DNA of 64,000 bases from Dactylorhiza incarnata (lineage: Eukaryota > Streptophyta > Magnoliopsida > Asparagales > Orchidaceae), in the NCBI GenBank assembly GCA_033032865.1, contig JAWHQI010000170.1, positions 4,849,501 through 4,913,500 of the forward strand, read 5' to 3'. Shown here piece after piece: positions 61,941 to 64,000 of the stretch (positions are counted from its first letter, which is position 1; each line of letters begins with the position of its first letter). Under the pieces are notes generated by a model. That model was not told where the DNA came from. It did no database searches and saw only the letters and a program-made list of their open reading frames with translations. The position numbers and the translations under genes are program-made.

Positions 61941-62600
61941 TTATGGGAGCAGATTGATCTTGTGATCTATTGTCCGTTTAGGTGGCAGTTTTGATGGTGC
62001 CTCGAATAGATAAGAAAATTTAGTTAATGTTTCTTGAAATTGGGATGCCAGTCCTTTAAAATTACTAAGGAGAGTCGGCTCTTTAAATGAAGTCCCTGGG
62101 GTTTCCTTAGCGATCAAAAGACACATGGTGGAGGGTTTTATGGCAATCATTCTCATCAACTGCGATGAAGATACTTTACCAACTTGTTGGGTAGTTTGCC
62201 CAATTAATTTCACTTGTCCCTGTGTTCCTTCATAAGATATTGTTAAGTTGACATAATCTGTTGTCACTGGCCCTAAGGTTCTGAGCCATCGCTGTCCCAA
62301 AATAAGATCTGTTCCTTCTATATCCAAGACGTATAAGTGAACTAAGTAAGGGTTGGTCTGTAAGAGCAGTGAGATATCTTTGCATTTTCCCTTACACTGC
62401 GCTGTTGATCCGTTGCCCATAAAGACAGGGAATTTCGTGACTCTATGAACTGGTAATTTTAGGAAGGCTGCCATCCTTGTGGAGATGAAATTGTGTGTGC
62501 TTCCCCCGTCGATAAACAATTCTACCGGTTGGTGGTTTATGTATCCAGTGAATCTAAGTCCGTGATTTGGTATCGATCCCGTGAGTGCTTGTAAAAACAC
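61941..62600 (-). pseudogene. Protease and linker
   Basis: Contains VELFIDGGSTHNFISTRMA, the aspartic protease site. The usual Asp-Ser-Gly or Asp-Thr-Gly is here Asp-Gly-Gly. Farther on DLILGQRWLRTLGPVTTDY closes the domain. The frame is open upstream through a zinc knuckle at about 62,700-62,755, CYNCEERYHAGHKC (CX2CX4HX4C, intact), which belongs to gag. Confidence 0.88.
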
Positions 62601-62840
62601 GAGTGTTGTGGGGTCTTCTTCCTCTATTCTGATTTCCTCATTAGCCTCTTCTACTTCCTCTTCTTCTGATCCCCTTATGTAGAGAAGGACTCCCTTACCC
62701 TTGCATTTATGGCCAGCGTGGTAACGCTCCTCACAGTTATAACATAACCCTTTTTCTCTCTTGGCTTGTAGTTCTGCCGGCGTTAAACGTTTTATTGGTG
62801 GTAGTTTGTTAGTGAGGTTTCTATTTGGTTCATATGAGGG

Positions 62841-63290
62841 TCATGAATGTCTAGTATATTGATTCTTGAATCTATTATCGTCGAATTCCTGGTCCTCATA
62901 CATTCTTGCGATTGAATACGCATCATGAATTTCTACAGGTTCGTGCATTAGGACGGATCTTTTAATGTGCGGTTTGAGTCCTGAGACAAACATGTCCGTA
63001 ATGAATGTTGGATTCAGCCCTGGCACTCTAGTAATTAGGTCTTCAAAATCCTTTTTATATGCTAATATGGTTGTTTTTTGTTGTAATTTAGTTAGTATCC
63101 CTGCCGATTTTATGTATTTTGATGGACCGAATCTTTTTTTAATTGCATCGAAAAATAGTGTAAAAGATAAGGCTGGATGATCACTAAGGGCCCGTTCGTT
63201 TGGACGGAATTGGAATTCGATATTGGAATTGAATATTGATAAATATTGTGAAATTAAATATTGGTAACTAATTCCAATTCCAACGTTCAC
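62841..63290 (-). pseudogene. Gag C-terminal part, truncated
   Basis: The stretch from about 63,185 down reads LFFDAIKKRFGPSKYIKSAG and YKKDFEDLITRVPGLNP, a standard gypsy gag core. It ends at a TGA (near 62,841) that lies in the same frame as the zinc knuckle and protease beyond. The part above 63,185 comes from the inserted DNA and does not belong to gag. Confidence 0.85.
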
Positions 63291-63424
63291 CTAATAAACA
63301 ATATTGTTGAATATTGTGAAATTAATCAATATTTTTGTTCGTTTTTTAAATAAAATTTAATTTAAAAATTGAAAAATATTACGAAGAAAATAATATTTAT
63401 CACATATATATTATAAACAAATGT
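63187..63424. mobile_element. Possible MITE edge
   Basis: GGGCCCGTTCGTTTGGACGG, followed by several GGAATTGGAATT-type motifs and AT-rich DNA, looks like the terminus of a small DNA element cutting the gag gene. Its other end is not in the window. Confidence 0.4.
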
Positions 63425-64000
63425 ATGTCATGGCGACGATTTTTTCGCTCGGGGGCCATTTTTTCGCACGAGAATGATTTTTTCCGCCCGGGCGCAATTT
63501 TTTCGCACAACCGCGATTTTTTCGCACGGGCGCGCATTTTTTGCCCAGGCTCATTTTTTCGCCCGGGAATGATTTTTTTGCCCGGGCGCAAATTTTTTTC
63601 CCGGGTGCGATTTTTCCACCCGCTCGGCCGAAAAAAGCTCGCATAGTCGATAAAAGCGCGTCCCAGCAAAAAACCGCTCCCCGGTGAAAAAATCGCGCCC
63701 GAAAAATAGCCCTCGAGATAAAAATCTCGTAGGGTGAAAAAAACTCGCCCGGGCAAAAAAATCGCTCAAAAAAATCTTGCCCGTGCGAAAAAATTACGGG
63801 CGGGCAAAAAATCGCGTTTGAACGAAAAAATCGCGCCGGGGCGAAAAACTCTCCCATGGGAGAAAAATTTGCGCCCGGGCGAAAAAATCGCCGCACGGCG
63901 AAAAAACGCTCGCGGGGGAAAAAATCGCGCCCGGGTGAAAAAATCGCGCCCGGGCGAAAAACGCGCGCCCGGGCGAAAAAAGCTCGCCCGGGCGAAAAAC
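63425..64000. repeat. GC/A satellite with reversed orientation halves
   Basis: Degenerate 17-20 bp units. To the left of about 63,620 they read GCCCGGGCGCAATTTTTTCG (T side); to the right of about 63,640 they read CGCCCGGGCGAAAAAATCGC (A side). The two halves are therefore inverted with respect to each other. The last copies at 63,900-64,000 are the least diverged, with CGCCCGGGCGAAAAA repeated closely. Long open frames on both strands (63.40-63.90 kb) are repeat by-products. It runs off the right edge. Confidence 0.92.

Larger units (their letters stand above)
58342..63185 (-). mobile_element. Nearly full-length, disabled chromovirus
   Basis: The minus strand carries gag, zinc knuckle, protease, RT, RNase H, integrase and chromodomain in normal order, then a purine tract (AAAGGGAGAGCAAA) and a 3' LTR starting TGTTAGGGTTTAG. 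That LTR runs down from 58770 and is placed only approximately (to about 58,345). The gag side is cut off at about 63,185, where an unrelated GGCCCGTTCGTTTGG-type sequence begins, so the 5' LTR is missing or beyond. Confidence 0.9.

Noticed and set aside
63400..63896. 161-codon and 118-codon frames
   Set aside because: Direct translation of the terminal satellite, with the repeated phrase ARAKKS/FFARA in all frames.
1..64000. tRNA genes, riboswitches, bacterial promoters or terminators
   Set aside because: None was recognised on reading both strands; the DNA is a plant nuclear region.

Overview
The window is nuclear DNA of a flowering plant, probably a eudicot. The evidence is a plant class I histone deacetylase gene with GT-AG introns, an ENOD93-like gene, plant chromoviruses, a Sirevirus-like Copia element, hAT elements, SINEs, a nuclear copy of plastid 23S rRNA, and AT-rich spacer. 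No bacterial or viral gene organisation is present. The species cannot be named from this sequence.

The centre of the window is one gene. An HDA19-like (RPD3 class) deacetylase runs on the plus strand from its ATG at 6402 to its stop at 46908. I assembled seven exons: 6402-6926, 12945-13385, 32151-32381, 39963-40054, 40175-40247, 42750-42824 and 46807-46908. All junctions are GT-AG and in phase, and they give an open frame of 512 codons with every catalytic residue present. Only 1,539 of 40,507 bp are coding. The rest is intron (6,018, 18,765, 7,581, 120, 2,502 and 3,982 bp), mostly filled with transposable elements. A telo-box and a site II motif lie upstream of the start.

Intron 1 holds SINE-like sequence, a 642-bp non-autonomous hAT element, a SINE with a perfect long target duplication, and a GAA-rich tract. 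Intron 2 holds a broken plus-strand chromovirus (about 14.4-17.9 kb) and a decayed minus-strand Ty3/gypsy element (19.3-23.8 kb, resuming at 29.8 kb). That gypsy element is interrupted by a 1,259-bp hAT element in its RT region and by a complete 5,993-bp gag-only Sirevirus-like element. A plastid rrn23 fragment follows at 30.8-31.1 kb. Intron 3 has a short non-autonomous LTR element (33.7-35.6 kb) and another SINE. Intron 6 has a second copy of the intron 1 hAT element in opposite orientation, a divergent direct repeat pair, and poly-G runs of 52 and 36.

Downstream and tail-to-tail with HDA19 lies an ENOD93-like gene on the minus strand. Three exons were found (50405 down to 48552), but the first coding exon was not. 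The window then returns to repeats: a second short non-autonomous LTR element (52.1-53.7 kb), a gypsy element with a large internal deletion (55.3-58.1 kb) followed by a perfect 158-bp tandem duplication, and a nearly full-length but disabled chromovirus (58.3-63.2 kb).

The window starts with 3.8 kb of satellite whose units fold on themselves, followed by a 28-bp tandem array. It ends in a second, GC/A-rich satellite that flips orientation in its middle. The two host genes show no obvious shared function.
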